Source: an uncultured Candidatus Poseidoniales archaeon
GTDB lineage: Archaea > Thermoplasmatota > Poseidoniia > Poseidoniales > Poseidoniaceae
DNA length: 32,399 bases
Direction: 5' to 3'
NCBI GenBank assembly: GCA_905181785.1
Contig: CAJIZC010000024.1
Location: 1 to 32,399, forward strand
The notes under the pieces are model-generated. The model searched no databases and was not told the DNA's origin. It worked only from the letters and a program-made list of their open reading frames with translations. The position numbers and the translations under genes were made by a program. Every line of letters begins with the position of its first letter. Within the stretch, counting starts at the first letter, position 1. This document shows, piece by piece, positions 15,604 through 22,117 of the stretch.

Positions 15604-15903
15604 ATGAAGATGTCCAAAGCAACACAACAGGATCCCTGGTTCGACAACATGCGCTTGTATAACCGCAAAAAATCCGATATCGAGGATTTAATCAGAGAAG
15701 TCCAATCTGAAATGAATGTACAACATCTTCGATACCTTGAGCGCAAAGAAAACGGGTCCCAAAAAAATAAGCTTCGGGCTTTGCTCAAGTACACGCGAGC
15801 AAAAGCAGTTTACGATACAGTACGTTGGGTTGCGGTTGAGCGAGGCGCTGCGCACCCCTTGTCAAGTGATTTCGCGAATCAATCAGCGCCAAACAATCGG
15901 TAA
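15604..15903 (+). CDS. Small basic protein of unknown function
   Basis: The ATG at 15604 gives 99 residues; a TTG at 15586 or an ATG at 15610 are alternatives. The protein is helical and Lys/Arg-rich (NRKKSDIEDLIREVQSEM, then ERKENGSQKNKLRALLKYTRAKAVYDTVRWVAVE), with a polar C-terminus. No Cys, signal peptide or known motif was seen. It lies 61 nt after the propeller/TSP3 gene on the same strand and its end overlaps the end of the convergent 84-residue gene by 21 bp. A nucleic-acid or coiled-coil partner role is conceivable but not shown. Confidence 0.6.
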   Translation: MKMSKATQQDPWFDNMRLYNRKKSDIEDLIREVQSEMNVQHLRYLERKENGSQKNKLRALLKYTRAKAVYDTVRWVAVERGAAHPLSSDFANQSAPNNR

Positions 15904-16137
15904 GGATTCTCGAAGAGCACCGAGTTCTTCTCCTGTGTAAACGGGTTTGCCATCTTGCTTCAGAGTGTTCATGATCAGCCAAAGCACACCGTTCCAAGCG
16001 GTGGCCTTAGCAAAAATTTCTACATGGCCGCACGCAGCGGCTTCGAGCAGTTTTCCTTCACTCGTGTTTTCACTGAATAAGGCACGAACCAAATTACGAG
16101 CATCAAACTCGTAGCCGGGTGGTCGCCATTTCATCAT
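15883..16137 (-). CDS. Small unknown protein, third gene of the parA cluster
   Basis: The 84-residue protein begins MMKWRPPGYEFDARNLVRAL and has a moderately hydrophobic middle (EIFAKATAWNGVLWLIMNTL) that is too mixed for a clear membrane helix. No family is recognised. The start lies 4 nt after the stop of the ribbon-helix-helix gene, and a GGTG within that gene's end serves as ribosome binding site, so the two are almost certainly co-translated. This places it in the same transcript as parA and the RHH gene and makes it a candidate partner of them. Its 3' end overlaps the convergent small basic-protein gene by 21 bp. Confidence 0.65.
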   Translation of the reverse strand: MMKWRPPGYEFDARNLVRALFSENTSEGKLLEAAACGHVEIFAKATAWNGVLWLIMNTLKQDGKPVYTGEELGALRESLPIVWR

Positions 16138-16141
16138 GCGA

Positions 16142-16369
16142 TCACACCTTGAATGGAGCGAGGTTCAAACGGTCAACCAAATGCTCGATATCAACATCAG
16201 CAACAGCCTTCATTCTGTCCCTCAGGGTTTCGATCTCGCCGTTCATTTTGGCGATTTTGTGAGCACGAACCATGTCCAAGAGCAACTCATTGACGCTCTT
16301 ATGACCGCTTGTGCTGCGCATTGTGTTCAGTTGCCTTCGAACTTCATAACTCACGCTTACGGAGGTCAT
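16142..16369 (-). CDS. Ribbon-helix-helix DNA-binding protein, candidate ParA partner
   Basis: The ATG at 16369 is preferred because GGTGA lies 4 nt before it; an upstream in-frame ATG at 16384 would contain that site within the coding sequence. The 75-residue product starts with a strand TSVSVSYE, then helix VRRQLNTMRST and helix SVNELLLDMVRAHKIAK, the layout of RHH (CopG/ParG/Omega) dimers in which the strand contacts DNA. Residues 41-75 add another charged helix. It follows parA by 124 bp on the same strand. RHH proteins serve as centromere binders for plasmid ParA proteins and in the archaeal SegAB system, so a segregation role fits; a plain antitoxin or repressor is the alternative, though no toxin is recognised next to it. 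Confidence 0.75.
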   Translation of the reverse strand: MTSVSVSYEVRRQLNTMRSTSGHKSVNELLLDMVRAHKIAKMNGEIETLRDRMKAVADVDIEHLVDRLNLAPFKV

Positions 16370-16384
16370 TCCTTCACCAGTCAT

Positions 16385-16493
16385 CTCAATCCCTGCTTAA
16401 CTCTGCGTTGTTTAGGCTACTTAACCCCCGCGAAGGAAGCGCTGCTAAAAGGTCGGTTTCCTCACCCCTATTTGGGCGCCCAAGAGCCTAAAA
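16385..16493. promoter_or_regulatory. Palindrome-bearing gap between parA and the RHH gene
   Basis: This gap contains a perfect 12-bp palindrome TTGGGCGCCCAA (16472-16483), an 8-bp inverted pair TTTAGGCT / AGCCTAAA (16411-16418 and 16485-16492) and two CTTAAC direct copies 24 bp apart (16396, 16420). RHH proteins bind short symmetric or repeated sites, so this is a candidate operator or centromere-like site for the neighbouring RHH protein. The function is inferred from position and symmetry only. Confidence 0.4.
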
Positions 16494-17453
16494 TCACCGG
16501 TTTTTACGCTTGCGAAGAAGGCGAGGCTCTTCATTAACGCCAAATTCCCGGCGCATTTCCAGCACCCGTTGATGGAATTCCTTCGCTAAGGTCCAGTATT
16601 CTAAGGAACCAGCCCCTGCTCCAGAATTGGTTGGCTTGTTGAGCAACACCGTTGGGGCTCCGCTCCAAGGGGCTTCAGCCACTTTGACCAATCGGCGAAT
16701 GGTGGTTTGGAACAGCTTGTTTGGCATTTTCTTATTCACTTCATCGCAGACGTGGCGGCTGAGCTTTGATCGAGCATCCACCATGGTCATGGCGATGCCG
16801 AAAATTTTCAAATTGCGGTTAATTCTTCGCTGAATCATCTTGATCGAGTTCATCAGCATGCTGAATCCTTCGAGCGCATAGTATTCTGCTTGAACGGGAA
16901 CCATCACCCAGTTTGCCGCGCACATGGCGTTGATTGACAACAGACCGAGGGAAGGGGGTGTATCGATGATGATGTAATCAAACTCATCGATGATGGGGAT
17001 CAACGCTTCACGGAGTCTGGTTTCCCGTCCAATTTTATGGCTCAATTCAATCTCAGCGCCCGACAGGTGAATGTCGCTTGGTAAGAGCCACAGGTGGCCG
17101 ACAGAGACGTTGTCTGGGGCCTTCTTGTTGTTGTTGCGCAAGCTCCACGCGTCCTGCATGGATTGCGTGAGTTCTTCAGGTCCAATGAGGTATTCTTCCA
17201 TCAATGGAAGGTCTTCTCCAGAATCATTAGTGAGAAGGTCGTAGGAAGTTTTCTTGACGTTTTTCTTTTCCACGCCGAACGATGTTGCGCAGTTTCCTTG
17301 AGGGTCCAAATCAATCAGCAATACCTTGGCTTTTGGAAGGCCTTGGCGAGGTGAACCTTTGGCTAATGCTGCTGCAAGGTTGACTGCGGTTGTTGTTTTA
17401 GCGCAACCACCTTTTTGATTCGCTACCGCTATGACCATTTTGTACGGGTTCAT
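16494..17453 (-). CDS. parA: ParA/SegA-family partition ATPase
   Basis: The 319-residue protein has the deviant Walker A of the ParA/MinD group, KGGCAKTT (K14, K19), followed by the A' motif LLIDLDPQGN (D48, D50) and Walker B YIIIDTPPSLG. No N-terminal helix-turn-helix precedes the ATPase fold, so it is of the small ParA (type Ib/Soj/SegA) kind. These ATPases form ATP dimers on nonspecific DNA and move a partner-bound centromere. A 32-residue-scale insert (ELTQSMQDAWSLRNNNKK region) lies between the A' motif and Walker B, and the C-terminus is strongly basic (RLLRKRKNR), possibly for DNA contact. The RHH gene downstream is the natural partner candidate. Lying next to MoxR among housekeeping genes, it appears chromosomal rather than plasmid-borne. 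Confidence 0.9.
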   Translation of the reverse strand: MNPYKMVIAVANQKGGCAKTTTAVNLAAALAKGSPRQGLPKAKVLLIDLDPQGNCATSFGVEKKNVKKTSYDLLTNDSGEDLPLMEEYLIGPEELTQSMQDAWSLRNNNKKAPDNVSVGHLWLLPSDIHLSGAEIELSHKIGRETRLREALIPIIDEFDYIIIDTPPSLGLLSINAMCAANWVMVPVQAEYYALEGFSMLMNSIKMIQRRINRNLKIFGIAMTMVDARSKLSRHVCDEVNKKMPNKLFQTTIRRLVKVAEAPWSGAPTVLLNKPTNSGAGAGSLEYWTLAKEFHQRVLEMRREFGVNEEPRLLRKRKNR

Positions 17454-17460
17454 TCATTCA

Positions 17461-17467
17461 CCTCCTC
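17461..17467 (-). promoter_or_regulatory. Strong ribosome binding site of parA
   Basis: On the minus strand GAGGAGGTGA precedes two overlapping ATGs (first bases at 17457 and 17453). Only the second is in the ParA frame, and the 7-nt spacing from GGAGG supports it. Confidence 0.6.
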
Positions 17468-17523
17468 GGACAATCTATGGAACGCGGTTCTCCTCTTTGA
17501 ATGCAACCACAAGGGTACAAACA

Positions 17524-18534
17524 TCAAGCAGGTTGGATGACCGGTACAGGGACTTCCGAGAGGATCTTTCGCACGATGTGCGCACCGGTGATTCCACGGA
17601 TCTTAGCCTCAGGCTTCATGTTGATACGGTGGGCGATGACTTGCAATGCGATGCCCTTGATGTCGTCAGGGATGACATAGTTTCGCCCTGCGATTGCAGC
17701 GGCGGCACGGCCAGTCTTGAACAGCGATTGAGACGCACGAGGCGATGCTCCGTTGGTGACACGGTGGTCTTCCCGGGTTCGTTGGACAATCTCGACGCAA
17801 TAGGAGAGGATCGCTGGATCAACGTGAACCGTCTCAAGGGCCTTTTGCATAGCAACGACCTTCTTTGGCGAAGTGATTTGCAACACATCGTGACCGTCCT
17901 TTCCTCTCAACTTGCGGCGAGCCAGAATTGCTTTTTCTTCTGCACGGTCAGGGTAGCCCATGCTCATTTTCATCAAGAACCGGTCCATTTGCGCTTCTGG
18001 CAACGGGTATGTTCCTTCTTGTTCGATTGGGTTTTGAGTTGCAATAACAACGAACGGTGCGGGCAACTTGTGCGTAATACCTTCAATCGTCACTTGCTTT
18101 TCTTCCATTGCTTCCAAAAGAGCAGCTTGGGTCTTTGGAGGCGCACGGTTAATCTCGTCAGCAAGCAGGATGTTGGAAAACAATGGACCAGCACGGAGTT
18201 TGAACTCTCCTGCCTTTTGGTCGTACATGTAGGTCCCCATAATATCTGAAGGCAGCAAATCCGGCGTAAACTGAACTCGCTTGAACTTACAGCCGAGTGC
18301 TTGAGCGAAAGTGTTGGCCAGTAGGGTCTTGGCAAGACCTGGGAAATCTTCCAGCAAAATGTTACCGTTCGACAAAATACCGACGGTGACACGGCGCAAG
18401 TTCTCGTTTTTACCGATGATCACTTTGCTGACTTCGTTCATGAGGCTGTTTGAGATGGCGGAAACTGTACCAATCAAATCTTGAGTTCCGGGGTTTTGAC
18501 CCATTGCGGGTGCGGCTGTGAATCCTGCTTCCAT
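17524..18534 (-). CDS. MoxR-family AAA+ ATPase
   Basis: The start at 18534 gives 336 residues and has TTTGGAGG 8 nt upstream; the open frame extends to 18621 but would contain the promoter. Features: Walker A FPGLAKT (64-70), Walker B LLADEINR (123-130), sensor-1 N168 in ATQNPIEQEG, and a C-terminal lid with arginine-rich sensor-2 region (GASPRASQSLFKTGRAAA). MoxR ATPases act as chaperones that load metals or activate partner VWA/DUF58 proteins. No DUF58 or VWA gene follows in this window; parA comes next, 70 bp downstream. Compared with the common EGVPGLGKT, the loop here reads EDFPGLAKT, a tolerated variation. Confidence 0.92.
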   Translation of the reverse strand: MEAGFTAAPAMGQNPGTQDLIGTVSAISNSLMNEVSKVIIGKNENLRRVTVGILSNGNILLEDFPGLAKTLLANTFAQALGCKFKRVQFTPDLLPSDIMGTYMYDQKAGEFKLRAGPLFSNILLADEINRAPPKTQAALLEAMEEKQVTIEGITHKLPAPFVVIATQNPIEQEGTYPLPEAQMDRFLMKMSMGYPDRAEEKAILARRKLRGKDGHDVLQITSPKKVVAMQKALETVHVDPAILSYCVEIVQRTREDHRVTNGASPRASQSLFKTGRAAAAIAGRNYVIPDDIKGIALQVIAHRINMKPEAKIRGITGAHIVRKILSEVPVPVIQPA

Positions 18535-18575
18535 GTTGAAGGCCTCCAAAGGACAAGTTCTCAACCGCGCCCTTC

Positions 18576-18583
18576 CATATATG
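18576..18583 (-). promoter_or_regulatory. TATA box of the moxR gene
   Basis: CATATATG (minus strand, TTCATATATGG context) lies about 45 nt before the ATG. A start site near 18553 would give a leader of about 19 nt that contains the ribosome binding site at 18543-18547. Confidence 0.55.
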
Positions 18584-18645
18584 AATGTGAGGGGGAGGCA
18601 AGTCAACAATGTGTCAACCAAGAGCGCTCAAAGCCATGGCAAACA

Positions 18646-20568
18646 TCAGCGGCCCCAGAAGTGATTTTCCTTTCGGTGCAAACGAATCAATTCCTCAAGA
18701 ATTTCTTGTTCGATCGGGTTGAGGTCGATTTTCTTCAAACGCTTGGCGTGTGATTCTGGGACATCCACATAGAATTCATCCAGTTCCTCGATGTGCCTGC
18801 CAACCGTCGGTCCACTGATCGCAACAGCCACTTCGTCACCTTGATTTGCTTCCTTGACATCATCAGAATCGCGCGTACGAAGGCTCTTGATTTGACCAAC
18901 AGGTGTCCCGTCAAGTTTCATCAATCGCTGACCGATATGGACTCGGCCTCCCACCACGCGCATGCCCACGATGGCTGGACCTTTGGCTCGGAATGTGTGG
19001 TCTTTCAGGTACAACAGCCGGCCTGGATACACGAGTGATTCGCGAAGTTCAGCCGCAATCTGTTCAGCGGTCTCTTCTCGCCATGCTTCATAGGCATCGA
19101 GAATGTGGTAAATGATGCTACCAGAAAAGAATTTGATTTCAGAATCCTCCGAATTAAGGGATTCGGCGACTTCCGTGTTGCCTTTGACCGAGAAGCCCAG
19201 AATCACTTTGTTCAACGGATCTTGCGCTGAATGGGCCATCAAAATATCTCGCTTGTTGACGGGGCCAACTGTGGCCTGACGAACTGGGATTTTCAATTTA
19301 GCTAGTTCGAAACCAAGCGCTTCCAAACCACCGACGGTGTCTGCCTTGATGACGACACCTTTGCGCTCTTCCTCCGCACCTCTGCAAGCACCTTTCTTGG
19401 TGTGGTCTTTGAACTCCGCACGAGGAAACACATCGCTGCATTTTGAGCACATGATTGGCATGGTGTCGAAGATGGCTCGCCATTCTTGGCGGATTGCAGC
19501 CTCTGCATGGTCTCTTTCTTCAGGTGTATTCGCCCGATACAAGGTCGTACCCGCAATCGTATTCTCCAATTTCGGAGCAACAATTTTGACACCGCACGCC
19601 GCTTCGACGCGTTCAAAGTTAACCCAACGCTTGCCAGCATCCCGCATTTCCGACATGCCTTTAGGGCGTTTGAGCCCTTTGATGTGCGTTGAAAAAGGGC
19701 CATCGTTTGCGGCCAGCATAATGTGGTCGCCAACTTTGAGATCGCCTCGGTAAAGAATGACATCGATGGTTTTGCCCATGCCAACTTCATCTCGCATTTC
19801 TAAAACCGTGCCTTTGGCCGAACCAAGCGTGTCAGTCAGTCGGTCCTCAAGGAACCGTTCAGCAAGCCCAACCGTAACCGCAAGCAAATCTTGCAGGCCC
19901 TCACCGTCTTTTGCGGACATTGGAACAAAAGCCACGTTTTGTCGAAAGTCCCTGATTTGATCGTATCGTTCGATGTTGAAGCCGTGTTCCGAGAACTGCC
20001 CAAGCATCTTCCAATATCGGTCTTCAAAAAGCGATTGAACATCTTCACGTTGATCTTTGAAGGAATCCATGAACGAGCGACCACGCTTGGTCCTCCATCC
20101 GTGAATGCGGTCAACTTTGTTTCCTGCGATGACGAACGGGGTGCGCGTTTCTTTCAACGTTTGCAAGCTCTCAATGGTCTGTGGTTGAAGTCCTTCCATG
20201 ACATCGACAACAAGCACAGCGATGTCTGCAACTGACCCACCTCGGTTTCGGAGGCTGACAAACGAATGATGGCCCGGTGTGTCGATAAAGAGCAAACCTG
20301 GGGACTTGAATTTCTTACCCCCAAGCATGGCTTCACATGTTTTGTTGAGCACATCGGCTGGAACTTCGGTAGCCCCTATGTGTTGGGTGATGCCACCTGC
20401 TTCGCGAGCCATTACGCTGGCTTGGCGCTCGCTTCCAACCGAGCGGACCAAGTCAAGGACGCTGGTTTTCCCGTGGTCAACGTGCCCAAGAACAGACACA
20501 ATCGGTTGGCGGTTGTGGCCACGCTCAGCGATGGATGGTTGGGGCGAATCCTGTTCGGTTTCGTCCAT
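18646..20568 (-). CDS. infB: Translation initiation factor aIF5B (IF-2 homologue)
   Basis: Of two adjacent ATGs, 20568 has the better spacing (7 nt) from GAGGTGAT; the product is 640 residues, near the archaeal norm. GTPase motifs: G1 GHVDHGKT (28-35), G3 DTPGH (96-100), G4 NKVD (150-153), G5 SAKDG (218-222). Domain II, the KADTVGGLEAL domain III start and a C-terminal domain IV follow. The factor promotes subunit joining and initiator-tRNA placement. Oddity: between domains II and III sits CSKC-x11-H-x5-C (C374, C377, H389, C395), a C2HC zinc motif absent from the usual archaeal, bacterial and yeast forms known to me. It is the last gene of the L7Ae-S28e-L24e-NDK cluster. Confidence 0.96.
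   Translation of the reverse strand: MDETEQDSPQPSIAERGHNRQPIVSVLGHVDHGKTSVLDLVRSVGSERQASVMAREAGGITQHIGATEVPADVLNKTCEAMLGGKKFKSPGLLFIDTPGHHSFVSLRNRGGSVADIAVLVVDVMEGLQPQTIESLQTLKETRTPFVIAGNKVDRIHGWRTKRGRSFMDSFKDQREDVQSLFEDRYWKMLGQFSEHGFNIERYDQIRDFRQNVAFVPMSAKDGEGLQDLLAVTVGLAERFLEDRLTDTLGSAKGTVLEMRDEVGMGKTIDVILYRGDLKVGDHIMLAANDGPFSTHIKGLKRPKGMSEMRDAGKRWVNFERVEAACGVKIVAPKLENTIAGTTLYRANTPEERDHAEAAIRQEWRAIFDTMPIMCSKCSDVFPRAEFKDHTKKGACRGAEEERKGVVIKADTVGGLEALGFELAKLKIPVRQATVGPVNKRDILMAHSAQDPLNKVILGFSVKGNTEVAESLNSEDSEIKFFSGSIIYHILDAYEAWREETAEQIAAELRESLVYPGRLLYLKDHTFRAKGPAIVGMRVVGGRVHIGQRLMKLDGTPVGQIKSLRTRDSDDVKEANQGDEVAVAISGPTVGRHIEELDEFYVDVPESHAKRLKKIDLNPIEQEILEELIRLHRKENHFWGR
19384..19449 (-). other. 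C2HC zinc-motif insertion inside aIF5B
   Basis: This segment encodes the two CxxC cysteines, a histidine in KDHTKK and a final cysteine (GAC). The spacing is that of a single small zinc finger or knuckle. It lies at the junction between domain II and domain III of aIF5B, where other factors have a plain connector. Metal binding is inferred from spacing. Confidence 0.7.
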
Positions 20569-20601
20569 CATATCACCTCAAACCCCTTGCGGGGATGGTA
20601 T

Positions 20602-21048
20602 TCACTCGTAGACCCAGGCGGTGATCGTTTGATCCCATTCCATGAGGCCTTCAGGGAACCAAAGGCCAAGTTCGAACGCAGCAGTGTCTGCAGCGTCAGA
20701 GCCGTGAATCATGTTGAAGCCCATGTCCATGCCGAAGTCGCCTCGAATGGTGCCGGGTGTTGCTTCGCGTCCGTTGGTGGAGCCAATGAGGGTGCGAGCG
20801 ACGGTGATTGCATCTTTTCCGGACCAAGCCATGCAGACAACAGGGCCAGAGGTCACGAACTTGATGAGGCCTGGATAAAATGGGCGTTCCTTGTGGACAG
20901 CGTAGTGTGCTTCTGCGGTGTCTTGGCTTGGTACTACGGATTTGAGTCCGACGAGTTTGAGCCCTTTGCGCTCAAATCGACCGAGAATTTCTGCAATTAG
21001 TCCACGTTGTACGCCATCAGGCTTGATCATAACATAGGTTGTTTCCAT
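20602..21048 (-). CDS. ndk: Nucleoside diphosphate kinase
   Basis: The ATG at 21048 has GGTGA 5 nt upstream; a TTG at 21060 is a less likely start. The 148-residue length is standard. Typical signatures are [13 protein letters not shown] near the start (K9 in the nucleotide site), [33 protein letters not shown] and the phospho-accepting histidine H115 in NMIHGSD. The enzyme moves the gamma phosphate between NTPs and NDPs, supplying GTP and CTP for translation and synthesis. It is 30 nt upstream of aIF5B, a gene order widely kept in archaea. Confidence 0.97.
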   Translation of the reverse strand: METTYVMIKPDGVQRGLIAEILGRFERKGLKLVGLKSVVPSQDTAEAHYAVHKERPFYPGLIKFVTSGPVVCMAWSGKDAITVARTLIGSTNGREATPGTIRGDFGMDMGFNMIHGSDAADTAAFELGLWFPEGLMEWDQTITAWVYE

Positions 21049-21078
21049 GGTGTTCACCAAACCTTCCGACTGGAGCCC

Positions 21079-21088
21079 CCTTTATGAG
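21079..21088 (-). promoter_or_regulatory. Possible internal promoter before ndk-infB
   Basis: On the minus strand CTCATAAAGG lies about 35 nt before the ndk ATG within the 109-bp gap after rpl24e. It would allow ndk and infB to be transcribed apart from the ribosomal protein genes. The match to a TATA box is moderate. Confidence 0.3.
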
Positions 21089-21157
21089 CCATACGGCCCC
21101 CAAGGTAGGTGATTCATTCCGCTTTTGCGGTTGTACTGCTCGTTTACAGGGGTAAAC

Positions 21158-21349
21158 TCACTGGATGCCGCCCTTCACGAAGTGGCGAGTCCACTTCACG
21201 CGACGGGAGTTTCGCTTGAGTTTGACCATGTTCTTGCGGGCCTTGGAATTTTTGAACCACATGACGCTTCCGTCACGGCGGACGAACATCATGCCCGTGC
21301 CTGGTTCGATCTCTTCACCGGAAAAAGTACAGATTCTACGTTCTGGCAT
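21158..21349 (-). CDS. rpl24e: Ribosomal protein L24e (zinc-ligand-poor form)
   Basis: AGGTGA lies 5 nt before the ATG at 21349; the product is 63 residues (MPERRICTFSGEEIEPGTG). L24e normally carries a CxxC...CxxxC zinc ribbon. Here the first Cys is kept (C7) but the second is Ser (S10), and the FCSSKC pair is FKNSKA (K33, A37), so three of four ligands are gone and zinc binding is not expected. The fold is probably kept by the remaining hydrophobic residues, as in other C-minus ribosomal proteins. It starts 5 nt after the rps28e stop, overlapping its ribosome binding site with that stop. Confidence 0.95.
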   Translation of the reverse strand: MPERRICTFSGEEIEPGTGMMFVRRDGSVMWFKNSKARKNMVKLKRNSRRVKWTRHFVKGGIQ

Positions 21350-21354
21350 ACACT

Positions 21355-21579
21355 TCACCTCGAGTTGAGCTTACGGGCTTCACGACCGGTGTCTTTGAGC
21401 ATCAAAATGTCGCCGACACGAATTGGACCGAGGACGTTGCGGGAGATGATTCGCCCGACGTCACGTGGATTAGGTGCGTCATTGACACGGACCTTGACTT
21501 GAGTTGCTTCTCCGGTCATACCAGTGCGGCCGACGATTTCGACGACTTCTGCTGGCCAACCGTTGAGTTCTTCGCTCAT
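21355..21579 (-). CDS. rps28e: Ribosomal protein S28e
   Basis: GGAGG lies 8 nt before the ATG at 21579; the product is 74 residues. The sequence [39 protein letters not shown], then [21 protein letters not shown] is the compact OB-fold S28e protein with its conserved C-terminal ETEREAR-like end. It belongs to the small subunit near the mRNA exit. It lies 24 nt after rpl7ae in the usual archaeal order. Confidence 0.97.
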   Translation of the reverse strand: MSEELNGWPAEVVEIVGRTGMTGEATQVKVRVNDAPNPRDVGRIISRNVLGPIRVGDILMLKDTGREARKLNSR

Positions 21580-21603
21580 GTTTTTTTCCTCCAAACTTCA
21601 AGT

Positions 21604-21975
21604 TCAAGCCTTGAGGCCGTTGATCAGGTCAACGACTTCGGTGAACTTTTCTTGTGCGCCTTTGGTGATTTCCATGACTGCAATTGATGCGGTCTTGACA
21701 CCGTCAGGAAGGCCAGCTTCCTTAGCGAGGAATTCTTGGGATGGAACGTATCCGTATGGGATGCCTTTCTCTTCGCAAATCAATGGAATGTGAGCAAGGA
21801 GTTCAGGTGGGTTCACATCAACTGCAAGAACGATGAATTGAGCCGTGCCGCGCTCTGCGGTCTTGGTCACTTCGTTGCTGCCCTTCTTCAGGCGGCCGTT
21901 GTTGTTTGCTTGCAGCATGTCATAGATCTTGTCAGATACTTCTTCAGGGGTTTCAAATCGCACGTGTACACTCAT
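21604..21975 (-). CDS. rpl7ae: Ribosomal protein L7Ae
   Basis: The 123-residue protein contains NNNGRLKKGSNEVTKTAERG (RNA-contacting loop), FIVLAVDVNPPELLAHIPLICEE and GIPYGYVPSQEFLAKEAGL, all typical of L7Ae. Besides its place in the large subunit, archaeal L7Ae binds kink-turns in box C/D and H/ACA guide RNPs and in RNase P. It is the first gene of the cluster L7Ae-S28e-L24e-NDK-aIF5B. A TATA box lies about 55 nt upstream. L7Ae is known in some archaea to repress its own mRNA through a leader kink-turn; no clear kink-turn was seen in this short leader. Confidence 0.97.
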   Translation of the reverse strand: MSVHVRFETPEEVSDKIYDMLQANNNGRLKKGSNEVTKTAERGTAQFIVLAVDVNPPELLAHIPLICEEKGIPYGYVPSQEFLAKEAGLPDGVKTASIAVMEITKGAQEKFTEVVDLINGLKA

Positions 21976-22025
21976 TGGATATCACTTCTTCCTCATGTTA
22001 AGGCAGTCCATGCGCAGAACCTCGC

Positions 22026-22035
22026 GAATATAAAC
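22026..22035 (-). promoter_or_regulatory. TATA box of the L7Ae-S28e-L24e cluster
   Basis: On the minus strand GTTTATATTC is a good archaeal TATA box. The start site would be near 22005, about 30 nt before the rpl7ae ATG. Confidence 0.6.
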
Positions 22036-22117
22036 ACGACGGAAGGTTTCTGGCCCGCTGGAAGATGGAAATGTGCTAAAAAGAAGGGTATCCATACCGT
22101 CTAAACGGGTCACTGAA

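Noticed and set aside
15883-16369. RHH gene plus 84-residue gene read as a toxin-antitoxin pair
   Set aside because: The 84-residue protein does not show a recognisable toxin fold (PIN, RelE, MazF, HEPN) and the position right after parA favours a partition role; not excluded.
16136-16537. 133-residue plus-strand frame across the RHH gene and the parA end
   Set aside because: Antisense to two supported genes and spans their intergenic palindromes; no start signal.
17431-18249. 272-residue plus-strand frame
   Set aside because: It lies antisense to moxR, whose motifs are intact; its composition is that of a reverse-complement shadow.
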